Below, one piece after another: positions 52,919-61,725 of a DNA stretch of 64,000 nucleotides. The translations under genes and the position numbers were made by a program. The DNA comes from RDXT01 sp033762375 (GTDB taxonomy: Bacteria > Bacteroidota > Bacteroidia > J057). The stretch spans positions 248,001-312,000 of the forward strand of contig JANRLQ010000026.1 in the NCBI GenBank assembly GCA_033762375.1. The letters run 5' to 3'. Each line of letters begins with the position of its first letter. Within the stretch, counting starts at the first letter, position 1. The notes beneath the pieces are model-generated. The model saw only the letters and a list, made by a program, of their open reading frames with translations. It was not told the DNA's origin and ran no database searches.

Positions 52919-53326
52919 ATGCGTTTTTTACTCCGCCTGCTGCTGATTACCGGACTCGGATATGTGGCAGCCCTGTATCTTCCGTTCTGGTCTGCTGCCG
53001 TAGTGGCATTTGTGGTCTGTCTGCTGATGAGCCGCCGCCGCCGTGCCAGGCTTTTCGGACGACCTAAGCCCCCGGCATTTGCCTTCTGGGCTGGCTTCTT
53101 CGCATTGGCGGGGCTCTGGGGCGGACTGGCCTGGCAGATCAATCAGCAGAATGCCTCATTGCTCAGCGAAAAAATAGCCGGAATCCTGCTCTCCGCCATA
53201 CCTGATGTACAATTGCCGGTAAGTGCCGCCAGTTTTATGATCCTGCTCACGGCCCTGATCGGCGGACTGATGGGAGGATTCAGCGCCATGACGGGCAACC
53301 TCCTCGGCGAGGCAATCAAAAATTGA
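52919..53326 (+). CDS. small multi-pass membrane protein of unknown function
   Basis: This 135-residue protein has three to four transmembrane segments (residues 3-38, 52-72 and about 95-125: FMILLTALIGGLMGGFSAM). A basic loop RRRRARLFGRPK lies on the cytoplasmic side. I recognise no family. It lies 25 bases after the penicillin-acylase gene and 59 before yifB, on the same strand, so all three may be one transcript. Confidence 0.6.
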   Translation: MRFLLRLLLITGLGYVAALYLPFWSAAVVAFVVCLLMSRRRRARLFGRPKPPAFAFWAGFFALAGLWGGLAWQINQQNASLLSEKIAGILLSAIPDVQLPVSAASFMILLTALIGGLMGGFSAMTGNLLGEAIKN

Positions 53327-53385
53327 TTCTTTTTTGCTACCTTTCTGCCGTATCGCTCATTCTCTGAAGTTATCCGCCTACTCCC

Positions 53386-54927
53386 ATGCTCGTCAAAACG
53401 TACGGAAGTGCTGTCGAAGGTATTCACGCCACGATCATTACAGTTGAGGTAAATGTAGCCCGGGGCCGCTTTGGGTACGCTATGGTAGGCCTGCCTGACA
53501 ATGCCGTGCGGGAAGGGCGGCAGCGCATCCATACTGCCTTTATGAACAACGGACTGGAGTTTCCCCGCTCAGAGGTCACCGTTAATATGGCGCCAGCAGA
53601 TATTCTCAAAGTAGGGTCCGCTTATGACCTGACGCTGGCTATGGGCATCCTCGCAGCAGCAGAGGAGATACGTGCTGATCGCCTGGATCAGTACCTTATC
53701 ATGGGTGAGCTTTCGCTCGACGGCACCCTCCGCCCCATCAAAGGCGCACTCCCTATCGCTATCGAGGCCCGCAAGCAAGGCTATAAAGGGATCCTGATCC
53801 CACACCAAAATGCCGCAGAAGCAGCCATCGTAAACCAGCTAGACGTCATCCCGATCGTTAATATCCTGGAGGCCAAGGACTTTCTGGACGGAAGCCGCGA
53901 AATTCCCCCCCTGGTGCGGGATACCCGCGAGATTTTTTTTGATGCTCAGCGCGATTTTTCCTTTGACTTCTCCGATGTCAAGGGACAGGAAAACGTAAAA
54001 CGCGCCATGGAGGTAGCGGCTGCCGGAGGACACAATGTGATCCTGATCGGACCGCCCGGCGCCGGCAAAACCATGCTGGCGAGGCGCATGCCGTCTATCC
54101 TGCCGCCGCTTACCCTGCATGAGGCACTGGAAACCACTAAAATCCACTCCGTAGCAGGCATTCTGGAGGAAAATGCCTCGCTGGTAGCCCAGCGCCCTTT
54201 CCGCTCACCTCACCATACGGCCAGTGATGTCGCCCTGGTGGGTGGTGGGGGTAATCCCCAGCCTGGCGAGATAAGCCTGGCACATAACGGTATCCTATTT
54301 CTGGATGAACTCCCGGAGTTTAAGCGTACCGTCCTGGAGGTGCTGCGCCAGCCGATCGAGGAGCGCCGTATCATCGTATCCCGCGCCAAACTCACGGTCG
54401 AGTACCCGGCTAACTTTATGCTGATCGCCAGCATGAACCCCTGCCCCTGCGGCTACTATAACCACCCGGAGAAGGAGTGTGTATGTGCACCCCCTCAGGT
54501 ACAGCGGTATCTCTCGCGTATCTCCGGTCCGCTGCTGGATCGCATAGACCTGCACATAGAGGTGACGCCTGTCAACTTTGATGAGCTTACCTCCCGCGAG
54601 GCTGGCGAAAAAAGTGCTGACATCCGCGAGCGGGTCATGACCGCCCGGCGTATCCAGACAGAGCGGTTCAAGGACCAGCCCGGTATCTACTCCAATGCCA
54701 TGATGCCTCCGCAGATGGTGCGCAGCGTGTGCAAGATAGACCGCCAGGGCGAAATGCTGCTCAAGATCGCCATGAAAAAACTCGACCTCAGCGCACGGGC
54801 CTTCGACCGGATCCTGAAAGTCGCCCGCACCATCGCTGACCTCTCTGACAAACCCGAGATTCTCCCCGAGCACCTGGCAGAAGCCATCCAATATCGCAGC
54901 CTCGACCGGGAGAGCTGGGCCGGGTAA
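53386..54927 (+). CDS. yifB: YifB/ComM-family AAA+ magnesium-chelatase-like ATPase
   Basis: This 513-residue YifB/ComM homologue is a hexameric DNA branch-migration ATPase used in natural transformation in some bacteria. The N-terminal ChlI-like domain has GRFGYAMVGLPDNAVREG and MAPADILKVGSAYDLTLAMG. The AAA+ core has Walker A GPPGAGKT at residues 222-229, Walker B ILFLDELPEFKR and a zinc-like CPCGYYNHPEKECVC. The C-terminal helical domain (SARAFDRILKVARTIADLSD) completes it. A -7-like TACCTTTC is present at 53338-53345. No other competence genes are nearby. Confidence 0.95.
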   Translation: MLVKTYGSAVEGIHATIITVEVNVARGRFGYAMVGLPDNAVREGRQRIHTAFMNNGLEFPRSEVTVNMAPADILKVGSAYDLTLAMGILAAAEEIRADRLDQYLIMGELSLDGTLRPIKGALPIAIEARKQGYKGILIPHQNAAEAAIVNQLDVIPIVNILEAKDFLDGSREIPPLVRDTREIFFDAQRDFSFDFSDVKGQENVKRAMEVAAAGGHNVILIGPPGAGKTMLARRMPSILPPLTLHEALETTKIHSVAGILEENASLVAQRPFRSPHHTASDVALVGGGGNPQPGEISLAHNGILFLDELPEFKRTVLEVLRQPIEERRIIVSRAKLTVEYPANFMLIASMNPCPCGYYNHPEKECVCAPPQVQRYLSRISGPLLDRIDLHIEVTPVNFDELTSREAGEKSADIRERVMTARRIQTERFKDQPGIYSNAMMPPQMVRSVCKIDRQGEMLLKIAMKKLDLSARAFDRILKVARTIADLSDKPEILPEHLAEAIQYRSLDRESWAG

Positions 54928-55026
54928 TCCCGGCGAATGATTTTTCGGAGGGTGCAACGTCCTGCCTCACATTCACGTTTCAGAACTAGGTTGATACCGG
55001 TTATTCTTGTATCTTTCTGTAACCAC

Positions 55027-57252
55027 ATGAAACGTAATCTTATGAATATTTTCTCCAAACCCCTGCTGGTAATGACGCTAGGGCTGGCGGGACTGATGGT
55101 CTTGCCGGGGTCTGTCCGGGCTCAGGGCGACCGCTCTGTGGCCCGTGAATGGAACGAAGTCCAGCTCAGTGCCATCCGTCGAGATTTTGCGCGGCCTACT
55201 GTCCAGGCTCGCAACCTGTTTCATACTTCGCTCGCGATGTATGATGCCTGGGCTGCGTACGATGCGGTATCCACCCCTTTTCTGTTGGGTCGGGTAGTTG
55301 GCGGTTTTTATTGTCCTTTTGAGGGGGTGACACCTCCCGCCGATATAGAAGCTGCCCGCCGCGAGGCGATCAGCTACGCAGCGTATCGTTTGATTTTTCA
55401 CCGATACAGCAGCTCTCCGGGTGCGTTTCAGACCCAGACTGAGTGTAATGCCCTGCTCCGCTCATTGGGATATGATCCTAATTTTGAATCCACAGACTAC
55501 CAGACCGGATCGCCCGCAGCCCTGGGTAACTATATAGCGGCACAGATTATTGAGCTGGGAATGAATGATGGAGCTAATGAGGCCAACAAATATGCAAACC
55601 GATACTATGAGCCTGTCAACGATCCGCTCAACCCCTTTTATGCTGGAAATGCCAATGTACATGATCCCAGCCGCTGGCAGCCGATCGGCCTGGAGGTATT
55701 TATTGATCAGAATGGCAATGTGATACCGGGGAGTATGCCCCCTTTTCTCTCTGCTGAGTGGGGACAGGTCATTCCATTTGCCCTGAAGCCGGAAGACCGT
55801 ACGGTATATGAGCGGGAGGGGTTTGAGTACTGGGTATATCATGATCCCGGACTCCCGCCGATGCTTGAGTTGGATGGCAGCGGTACCTCTGCAGACTATA
55901 TCTGGGGCCACTCCATGGTCTCCATCTGGTCATCTCATCTGGACCCTACAGACGGGGTCATGTGGGATATCTCGCCTGCCTCCCTCGGCAATACACCAGC
56001 CCTGCCTACTACCTGGGTCGGCGTGCGCGACTTCTATCAGTATGAGGAAGGCGGAGACAACGGCACGGGCCACACGATCAATCCCTATACCGGCCAGCCC
56101 TATGCGCCGCAGATCGTCCCACGTGGAGACTATACACGGGTATTGGCAGAGTTTTGGGCTGATGGTCCGAGCTCCGAAACCCCGCCGGGTCACTGGTTTA
56201 CGATCCTGAACTATGTGTGTGATCATCCTGCCTTCCAGAAGCGCTATCGGGGTACAGGCCCGGCACTGGGGGCGCTGGAGTGGGACGTCAAAGCCTATTT
56301 TGCCCTGGGGGGAGCCATGCATGATGCAGCTATCACGGCGTGGGGGATCAAGGGATGGTACGATACAGCACGCCCGATCACAGCGATCCGATATATGGCT
56401 GCCAAAGGCCAGTCGAGCGACCCTTCATTGCCTAACTACTCTCCTGTCGGACTTCCGCTGGTTCCGGGCCTGATAGAGGTCGTGCAGCCGGGAGACCCGC
56501 TCGCCATCGCCAATCCGGCACGAATCGGCAAGATCAAAATATACGCCTGGCTGGGCCATGTGAATGTCCCTGACCCTGAGACTACCTACGCTGGTGCAGG
56601 CTGGATGATGGGGGAGGACTGGTGGCCCTATCAGCGTCAGAGTTTTGTGACACCTCCATTTGCCGGATACGTATCAGGACACTCCACCTACTCCCGGGCA
56701 GCGGCAGAACTGATGACAGAGATCACCGGAGACCCGTTTTTTCCGGGTGGTATGGCTGAGTTTCACGCTTCCAAGAATGAATTTTTGGTCTTTGAGGATG
56801 GCCCCAGCGTAGATGTCACCCTGCAATGGGCTACCTACCGGGATGCATCGGATCAGACAAGCCTCTCCCGTATCTGGGGCAGTATTCACCCGCCGGCAGA
56901 CGATATCCCGGGGAGGATTGCGGGTCGTGAAGTAGGTCTGGATGCATTTGCGCTGGCAGATCAGTATTTTACGGGGCGCATCCCGGACCTGAATCCCGAA
57001 ACCCTCCCCCTGGCTACACCCAATCCGGTATCACAGACAGAGCGGCTGGCCATCGCCTACAAAGCCCCCCCCACAGCGGGCCGGATAGAGATCATAGACA
57101 CGGGGGGCCGGACTGTGCTCAGACAAAATTTTGCAGCAGTCCCATTTTTATACCAGGAAGTCCCCGTCTCAGACCTGGCACCGGGGCTGTATATGGTACG
57201 TATCTCCGGAAACAACTGGCAGCAGACCGATAAAATCATCATTCAGCCCTGA
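55027..57252 (+). CDS. vanadium-dependent haloperoxidase-like T9SS-secreted protein
   Basis: This 741-residue secreted protein has a signal peptide (VMTLGLAGLMVLPGSVRAQ) and a C-terminal type A T9SS sorting domain (PNPVSQTERLAI, GGRTVLRQNF, LAPGLYMVRISGN). The PAP2/vanadium haloperoxidase core has all vanadate-site residues at the spacing of fungal chloroperoxidase: K442 and R449 (7 apart, IKGWYDTARP), S550-G551-H552 in YVSGHSTYSR, and R615 with H621 (6 apart, SRIWGSIH). Thus halide oxidation or phosphatase activity is plausible; halide specificity cannot be read. The start could be 55027 or 55042; a -7-like TATCTTTC at 55010-55017 slightly favours the later. The extra N-terminal frame from 54937 is not required. 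Confidence 0.9.
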   Translation: MKRNLMNIFSKPLLVMTLGLAGLMVLPGSVRAQGDRSVAREWNEVQLSAIRRDFARPTVQARNLFHTSLAMYDAWAAYDAVSTPFLLGRVVGGFYCPFEGVTPPADIEAARREAISYAAYRLIFHRYSSSPGAFQTQTECNALLRSLGYDPNFESTDYQTGSPAALGNYIAAQIIELGMNDGANEANKYANRYYEPVNDPLNPFYAGNANVHDPSRWQPIGLEVFIDQNGNVIPGSMPPFLSAEWGQVIPFALKPEDRTVYEREGFEYWVYHDPGLPPMLELDGSGTSADYIWGHSMVSIWSSHLDPTDGVMWDISPASLGNTPALPTTWVGVRDFYQYEEGGDNGTGHTINPYTGQPYAPQIVPRGDYTRVLAEFWADGPSSETPPGHWFTILNYVCDHPAFQKRYRGTGPALGALEWDVKAYFALGGAMHDAAITAWGIKGWYDTARPITAIRYMAAKGQSSDPSLPNYSPVGLPLVPGLIEVVQPGDPLAIANPARIGKIKIYAWLGHVNVPDPETTYAGAGWMMGEDWWPYQRQSFVTPPFAGYVSGHSTYSRAAAELMTEITGDPFFPGGMAEFHASKNEFLVFEDGPSVDVTLQWATYRDASDQTSLSRIWGSIHPPADDIPGRIAGREVGLDAFALADQYFTGRIPDLNPETLPLATPNPVSQTERLAIAYKAPPTAGRIEIIDTGGRTVLRQNFAAVPFLYQEVPVSDLAPGLYMVRISGNNWQQTDKIIIQP

Positions 57253-57267
57253 TAAAGGCATCCTTTG

Positions 57268-57304
57268 GAGATCCGGCGGCGACAAGCTGCCGGATTCTCT
57301 TTTT
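57268..57304 (+). terminator. probable terminator of the haloperoxidase-like gene
   Basis: GAGATCCGGC pairs with GCCGGATTCTC with a single bulged base, around a loop of about 11 bases. The stem is followed by TTTTT. Confidence 0.6.
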
Positions 57305-57335
57305 ATATTTGGTGGGAAACTGACCCGGATACCTG

Positions 57336-57343
57336 TATATTTG
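57336..57343 (+). promoter_or_regulatory. -7 element of the holB promoter
   Basis: TATATTTG exactly matches TAnnTTTG. A second exact TATATTTG lies at 57304-57311. The downstream copy would give a leader of about 20 bases for the TTG start at 57369. Confidence 0.55.
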
Positions 57344-57368
57344 TGTAAAGGCTATCATTTTCATCGTT

Positions 57369-58493
57369 TTGAAGTTCAGGGACATTATAGGACAATCCGA
57401 GGTCATCGGGCAGGTACGGGATGCTATCACCCACGGCAGGCTCCCACATGCCCTGATGATTACAGGCCCGGAGGGTACAGGCAAACTGGCACTGGCGCAG
57501 GCGATCACCCAATATGTCAACTGCCTGCAGCCTGCTGAAGGGGATAGCTGTGGGCGATGCTCAAATTGCCTCAAGATCCAGAAAGGTATCCACCCTGATA
57601 TACGGTATGTATTACCGATCGTATCCAAGACAGAAGGGGGACGCAGGTTCCTGACGGAAGACTACTTCCAAGGTTTTCGGGAACAATTTTTTGAAAACCC
57701 TTACTTCTCCTTCTCACAATGGCAGCAACTGCTTGATGGAGACAACAAGCAGCTTTTTATCAGCGTCCACGAGATCCGTGAGCTCAAGCGCAACCTGAAC
57801 CTCAAGGCTTTTGAAGCACCGTACAAGGTGGTGATTGTCTGGCACGCTGATAAAATTAATGTAGAAGGGGCCAATGCATTCCTGAAGCTCCTGGAGGAAC
57901 CGCCGGACAAGACCCTGATCATCATGACCTGCAGCGACGTGTCACAACTCCTGCCCACGATCAACTCCCGCTGTCAGCGTCTCCGCCTCCACCGGGTAAT
58001 ACCAGACGCTATTCGCGATTACCTGATCACCCGCCATCAGCTCATCCCTGAGATGGCTGCCAGCATGGCTGCTATTGCTGAAGGGAGTCCCGGACAAGCC
58101 TCACTCTATCTGTCTGAAAACACCCAGTCGCTCAGTGCCCAATACATGGAATGGATGCGGGCTGCTTACTCTGGCAACTACCAAAAAATCAGTGCAGAGG
58201 TAGAAAAACTTCAAACAGAGAGCAAAGAATATCAAAAACTCTTTTTGCAAACTGCGATCCGCAAGCTCAGGGATGCCTTTCTGTATCACGTAGGCCTGCC
58301 CCAACTGGCGTTAGCGACTGAAGAAGAGCGCGGATTTCAGGAAAAATTTTCAGCTTTTGTGTCGCAGGACAAAGTGGACAAGGCCGTAGCAGAACTGGAA
58401 GACTGTATCCGTCAGCTCTCAGGAAACGCCAATTCACAAATGGTGTTTACAGCCCTTTCGCTGCGGCTATATGGGATCATGCGTGCGTCGTAA
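57369..58493 (+). CDS. holB: DNA polymerase III delta' subunit
   Basis: Delta' is the clamp-loader subunit that, with gamma/tau and delta, opens the sliding clamp. The 374 residues start with FRDIIGQSEVIGQVRDAITH, typical of bacterial delta'/tau. P-loop GPEGTGKL (residues 33-40) is present and unusually complete for delta'. The zinc module has four Cys (one in VNCLQ, three in DSCGRCSNC), followed by HPDIRYVLP. IVWHADKINVEGANAFLKLL EEPP and SRCQRLRLHR complete the AAA+ core. The start codon appears to be TTG, since no in-frame ATG or GTG precedes FRDIIG; the -7 at 57336 agrees. Confidence 0.93.
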   Translation: MKFRDIIGQSEVIGQVRDAITHGRLPHALMITGPEGTGKLALAQAITQYVNCLQPAEGDSCGRCSNCLKIQKGIHPDIRYVLPIVSKTEGGRRFLTEDYFQGFREQFFENPYFSFSQWQQLLDGDNKQLFISVHEIRELKRNLNLKAFEAPYKVVIVWHADKINVEGANAFLKLLEEPPDKTLIIMTCSDVSQLLPTINSRCQRLRLHRVIPDAIRDYLITRHQLIPEMAASMAAIAEGSPGQASLYLSENTQSLSAQYMEWMRAAYSGNYQKISAEVEKLQTESKEYQKLFLQTAIRKLRDAFLYHVGLPQLALATEEERGFQEKFSAFVSQDKVDKAVAELEDCIRQLSGNANSQMVFTALSLRLYGIMRAS

Positions 58494-58540
58494 GCAAATT
58501 GTTGCTATTTTACCTTTAGATCTGGCTGTAGCTCCGGGGC

Positions 58541-59569
58541 ATGGAAAATCGTGTCATACCTATTCTGATCCTGCTGATGATCAGCGTATATGTGTTTGGG
58601 CTTGAGTACCGGGCCCAGCATCAGGTACCGCCAGAACCTACGTATCAGTTTTACGACACGACCATCGTACGCATCCGGATACAAGGGCCTGATACTATGC
58701 ACAATGCCTATGGCCGCCTGATTGATATCCTGGAAGAAGGCAGCCGCCTGATTGAAGCTGTGGCTGAGGGCCCTAATCAATTCAGACTGGTATTTCCCCT
58801 CAATGGTCCCAGACCCGCCACCTTGTATGTAGATGACTTACCGTTCCAGGTGATGCTGGTACCGGGTGACACATCGCTGATCGCAAATCTCAGATGGCAG
58901 GCAGACAGCCAGCAGATAGACTCTATCTGGTTTGAGGGGCATCTCCAGAATATATGTACGTATTACCTGACCAAATCCAGCCGGATCAATACCCAGCACA
59001 TACGACGGTCCTTTAATACGATCCAGGCTAGCAACTATCCGGCTTATGCCGCCAAGCTGGACTCTGCAGCTGCACGTGAACTTGCCTTTTTGGCAGAACA
59101 GGAAGTGTTTTCAGTTTTGCCTCAGTGGTTTACTGATTTTGAAAAAAACGAAATCCTCTATCAGAAGGCCTATCTGAAACGCTCGGCAGCCAGTATGGCA
59201 GGATACTCACCCACACGTCATGACCCCGTAAAGCTGGACAACTCGGCGGCTGTATTCTGCTATTATTATTATCTGTATCTCAAAACGTATATCGGCGAGC
59301 TGGACAGCCTGGCTGTATTGCCGCCAGAGTCTGACACGACCCGCCAGCTCCCGATGATAGCGGGCAGGCATCTGGCCGTCGCATCTGAATTGCTGACGGG
59401 AGAACCCTGGGATATTTATATCACCCAGATATTGTATCGGATGGTCAAAAATGGATTTACGGCAGAAGCAACTTCTATGCTTCAGCAATATGAGCCGACT
59501 TTCAGTAGTGCCCGCTACAGCCGTTTTCTCTGGAAGGAAATCAATAACCAGAAGAAAAAAACTGATTAA
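58541..59569 (+). CDS. secreted/membrane protein of unknown function
   Basis: This 342-residue protein has an N-terminal hydrophobic segment (VIPILILLMISVYVFGL). The following DTTIVRIRIQGPDTMHNAYG RLIDI segment and PATLYVDDLPFQVMLVPGDT resemble the DUF4369-like N-terminal domain that precedes thioredoxin domains in Bacteroidota, but no thioredoxin domain or CxxC motif is present, so it may be a relic or a stand-alone relative. The C-terminal half is helical and aromatic-rich. A -7-like TACCTTTA lies at 58511-58518. It follows holB by 47 bases and its stop overlaps the convergent DUF1460 gene stop by four bases. Confidence 0.6.
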   Translation: MENRVIPILILLMISVYVFGLEYRAQHQVPPEPTYQFYDTTIVRIRIQGPDTMHNAYGRLIDILEEGSRLIEAVAEGPNQFRLVFPLNGPRPATLYVDDLPFQVMLVPGDTSLIANLRWQADSQQIDSIWFEGHLQNICTYYLTKSSRINTQHIRRSFNTIQASNYPAYAAKLDSAAARELAFLAEQEVFSVLPQWFTDFEKNEILYQKAYLKRSAASMAGYSPTRHDPVKLDNSAAVFCYYYYLYLKTYIGELDSLAVLPPESDTTRQLPMIAGRHLAVASELLTGEPWDIYITQILYRMVKNGFTAEATSMLQQYEPTFSSARYSRFLWKEINNQKKKTD

Positions 59570-60471
59570 GGCTCCATCAACCTGCAGACGATAATTCCTG
59601 ACTGGGATTTATGGGCCGCCAGATAGTCTGCCAGGGGTACCTGGGTGATCTCTACCTGCTTGCTGACAGAGGAAGCATGTAACATATGAAGCCGCCCCGC
59701 CTGATGAATGGCGATCCCTACATGGGAGACATCCAGTCCGTCCACCGTAGTGGTAATGGCCAGGAGATCCCCGTCCTGTATCTGGTGCTCTATGGCATGG
59801 ATCCGGGCCTTGGGGATAAAAAACCGGCGCTGCGTATTCAGCGTGTCTTCGGTCCGGATGATCTCCCTGACCAGAGCCGGATCCGCGAGCTGGCGGTAAC
59901 TGGTCGTATGGGTGGACATGAAGTCCAGTTTTTTGAGGTAGGGCTCCCCGCCTATGCTCGCAGTAATGTCGCGGATGATCCCCTTGCGGGTATTCTCACC
60001 GATCCAGTCCGTGAAATAATGCAGGCGGGAAGTATATCCGGCGATCTCGCCACCACGGTACCGTACCCAGGTCAGTTCGCGAAGATACGCTTGAAAAGAC
60101 GACTCTTGCTGCTGCGCCAGCCGTGCCATTACCACAGCATTCTCCAGAAATGTCGTACAGTCAAGCTCACGCAGGTTGACCACCAGTGTTTCCTCCGGGG
60201 TGACCTCCAGCGTCCCGCCCACGTAGGGCGTACCCATCATGCGGGTACCCGCCATGACCACAGCACTGCCTGCATGCGCCGGACGCGGCGTAGCCATCAG
60301 GGCTTCCAGGCTCACCCTGACCGCTGCTGAGTCCGCAGGGCTGCCCACATATGGCTGCCGGGATGCAGCGGGTGGCTGCTGCGCCGTAGCAGGTGGCGCC
60401 TGGCATGAGAGGAGGCTGAACATAATCAACCCTCCGGCCAGTACGGGTGAAAGGTGTAAGTCCATACGCAA
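59566..60471 (-). CDS. DUF1460 amidase-like (NlpC/P60-fold) protein
   Basis: This 301-residue protein has a lipoprotein-like signal (GGLIMFSLLSCQAP, Cys at about residue 23). It has the DUF1460 domain, an NlpC/P60-type cysteine hydrolase. The nucleophile Cys is in VNLRELDCTTFLENAVVMAR and the catalytic His in HVGIAIH. GDLLAITTTVDGLDVSHVGI is also typical. Family members are N-acetylmuramoyl-L-alanine amidase-like and act on peptidoglycan fragments. It is monocistronic. Confidence 0.88.
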   Translation of the reverse strand: MRMDLHLSPVLAGGLIMFSLLSCQAPPATAQQPPAASRQPYVGSPADSAAVRVSLEALMATPRPAHAGSAVVMAGTRMMGTPYVGGTLEVTPEETLVVNLRELDCTTFLENAVVMARLAQQQESSFQAYLRELTWVRYRGGEIAGYTSRLHYFTDWIGENTRKGIIRDITASIGGEPYLKKLDFMSTHTTSYRQLADPALVREIIRTEDTLNTQRRFFIPKARIHAIEHQIQDGDLLAITTTVDGLDVSHVGIAIHQAGRLHMLHASSVSKQVEITQVPLADYLAAHKSQSGIIVCRLMEP

Positions 60472-60496
60472 TTATTTCTGGAGCATAAGGATGTCC

Positions 60497-60991
60497 TTAC
60501 TTTTTGACAGCGGCTACCTGACAGCTGTCTGAGGCACCTGTGCCATAACGCACCCCGTATTTCAGGGTGAGGGCCGTCCCGGCCATCGTACCGCTGCCGG
60601 TGGCTGTGAGGCTGACTCCGGCAGGGGTACCGGAGACCACTGCATCTTTGAAGCTGACAGCGGCACCTTTGACCGTTGCCTCCACACTCCAGCCCGTGTT
60701 GTAGAGATTCCGGATGATGATCAGGTTGACTGCCGTCGCGGAAGTATCTATGATGATGGGATTGTTGAAGGTCACCCCGGGGGCACCCAGGCATGTTTCA
60801 CTCACCGTAAAAGACCCGACAAAACGGGTTCTTGACTTGGTTTCGCACTCGGTGCCTTCATATCCCGTCACACACTGACAAGTGCCATCCACGCAAGATC
60901 CGCCATTCTGGCAATCTACCTTGCTACAGGGGTCACATGCACTAAAGGCTGCTGCTGCCACAAACATGAGTACTCGCCAGAAAATTTTCAT
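60497..60991 (-). CDS. EGF-like domain lipoprotein
   Basis: This 164-residue protein has a lipoprotein signal (lipobox FSAC, Cys19) and then a compact EGF-like module. Six Cys at residues 22, 27, 33, 38, 40 and 49 (DPCSKVDCQNGGSCVDG, TCQCVTGYEGTEC) have the spacing of a true EGF domain, with C1-C3, C2-C4 and C5-C6 pairing expected. The C-terminal 110 residues form a beta-rich domain with two more Cys (SETCLG, SDSCQVAAV). Start is 60991, with the longer frame upstream unlikely. The gene lies 25 bases upstream of the DUF1460 gene on the same strand. Confidence 0.82.
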   Translation of the reverse strand: MKIFWRVLMFVAAAAFSACDPCSKVDCQNGGSCVDGTCQCVTGYEGTECETKSRTRFVGSFTVSETCLGAPGVTFNNPIIIDTSATAVNLIIIRNLYNTGWSVEATVKGAAVSFKDAVVSGTPAGVSLTATGSGTMAGTALTLKYGVRYGTGASDSCQVAAVKK

Positions 60992-61092
60992 ACTGTATAA
61001 TGGAAAAGAAATCTGAATAATCCGGGCCAAATTATGGGCTTTCGGGGGAAAATCCAACATTTGTACCAAGCCTGAACATATTACCCTGACCT

Positions 61093-61725
61093 ATGACACC
61101 TGCAGAGAAAGTTTCCTGGATCATGACCACCCTGGATCAGCTCTATCCTGAGACCCCGGTGCCCCTCTCCCATGAGGATGCCTATACCCTGCTGATTGCC
61201 GTACTCTTATCAGCCCAATGTACCGATGTCCGGGTAAACCAGGTCACCCCCCTGCTGTTTGAGAAAGCACGCACCCCTGCCGAGATGATCCGCCTGGAGG
61301 TAGCTGAGATACGGGACATTATCCGTCCCTGCGGGCTATCTCCTCGTAAGTCCCAGGCGATTCATACCCTCTCACACATGTTGCTCGAGGAGCACGGGGG
61401 CCAGGTGCCTGCTTCGTTTGAAGCCTTAGAGCGCCTGCCAGGTGTCGGCCACAAGACCGCCTCCGTGGTGATGTCTCAGGCATTCGGGGTACCGGCTTTT
61501 CCGGTAGATACGCATATCCACCGGCTGATGTATCGCTGGGGCTTGTCTTCCGGTAAGAACGTAGAAGAAACCGAAAAGGATGCCAAGGCATTGTTTCCGG
61601 AGGAGCGATGGAACAAACTTCACCTGCAGATTATATTTTTTGGACGGGAATACTGCCCTGCCAGGGGCCATCAGCCACTCCAGTGTCCCATCTGCAAGGT
61701 CGCGGGGCGGGCAGAACTTTTTTAG
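61093..61725 (+). CDS. nth: endonuclease III-type DNA glycosylase
   Basis: Nth removes oxidised pyrimidines and nicks abasic sites in base-excision repair. The 210 residues give the expected length. The HhH motif LPGVGHKTASVVMSQAF with the catalytic Lys and the VDTHIHR Asp are intact. The C-terminal iron-sulfur loop is atypical: Cys188, Cys198 and Cys201 are spaced C-x9-C-x2-C rather than C-x6-C-x2-C-x5-C, and no fourth Cys follows (VAGRAELF ends the protein). The cluster may be lost or have a different ligand. The gene ends at the left inverted end of a 161-bp repeat-like element. Confidence 0.92.
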   Translation: MTPAEKVSWIMTTLDQLYPETPVPLSHEDAYTLLIAVLLSAQCTDVRVNQVTPLLFEKARTPAEMIRLEVAEIRDIIRPCGLSPRKSQAIHTLSHMLLEEHGGQVPASFEALERLPGVGHKTASVVMSQAFGVPAFPVDTHIHRLMYRWGLSSGKNVEETEKDAKALFPEERWNKLHLQIIFFGREYCPARGHQPLQCPICKVAGRAELF

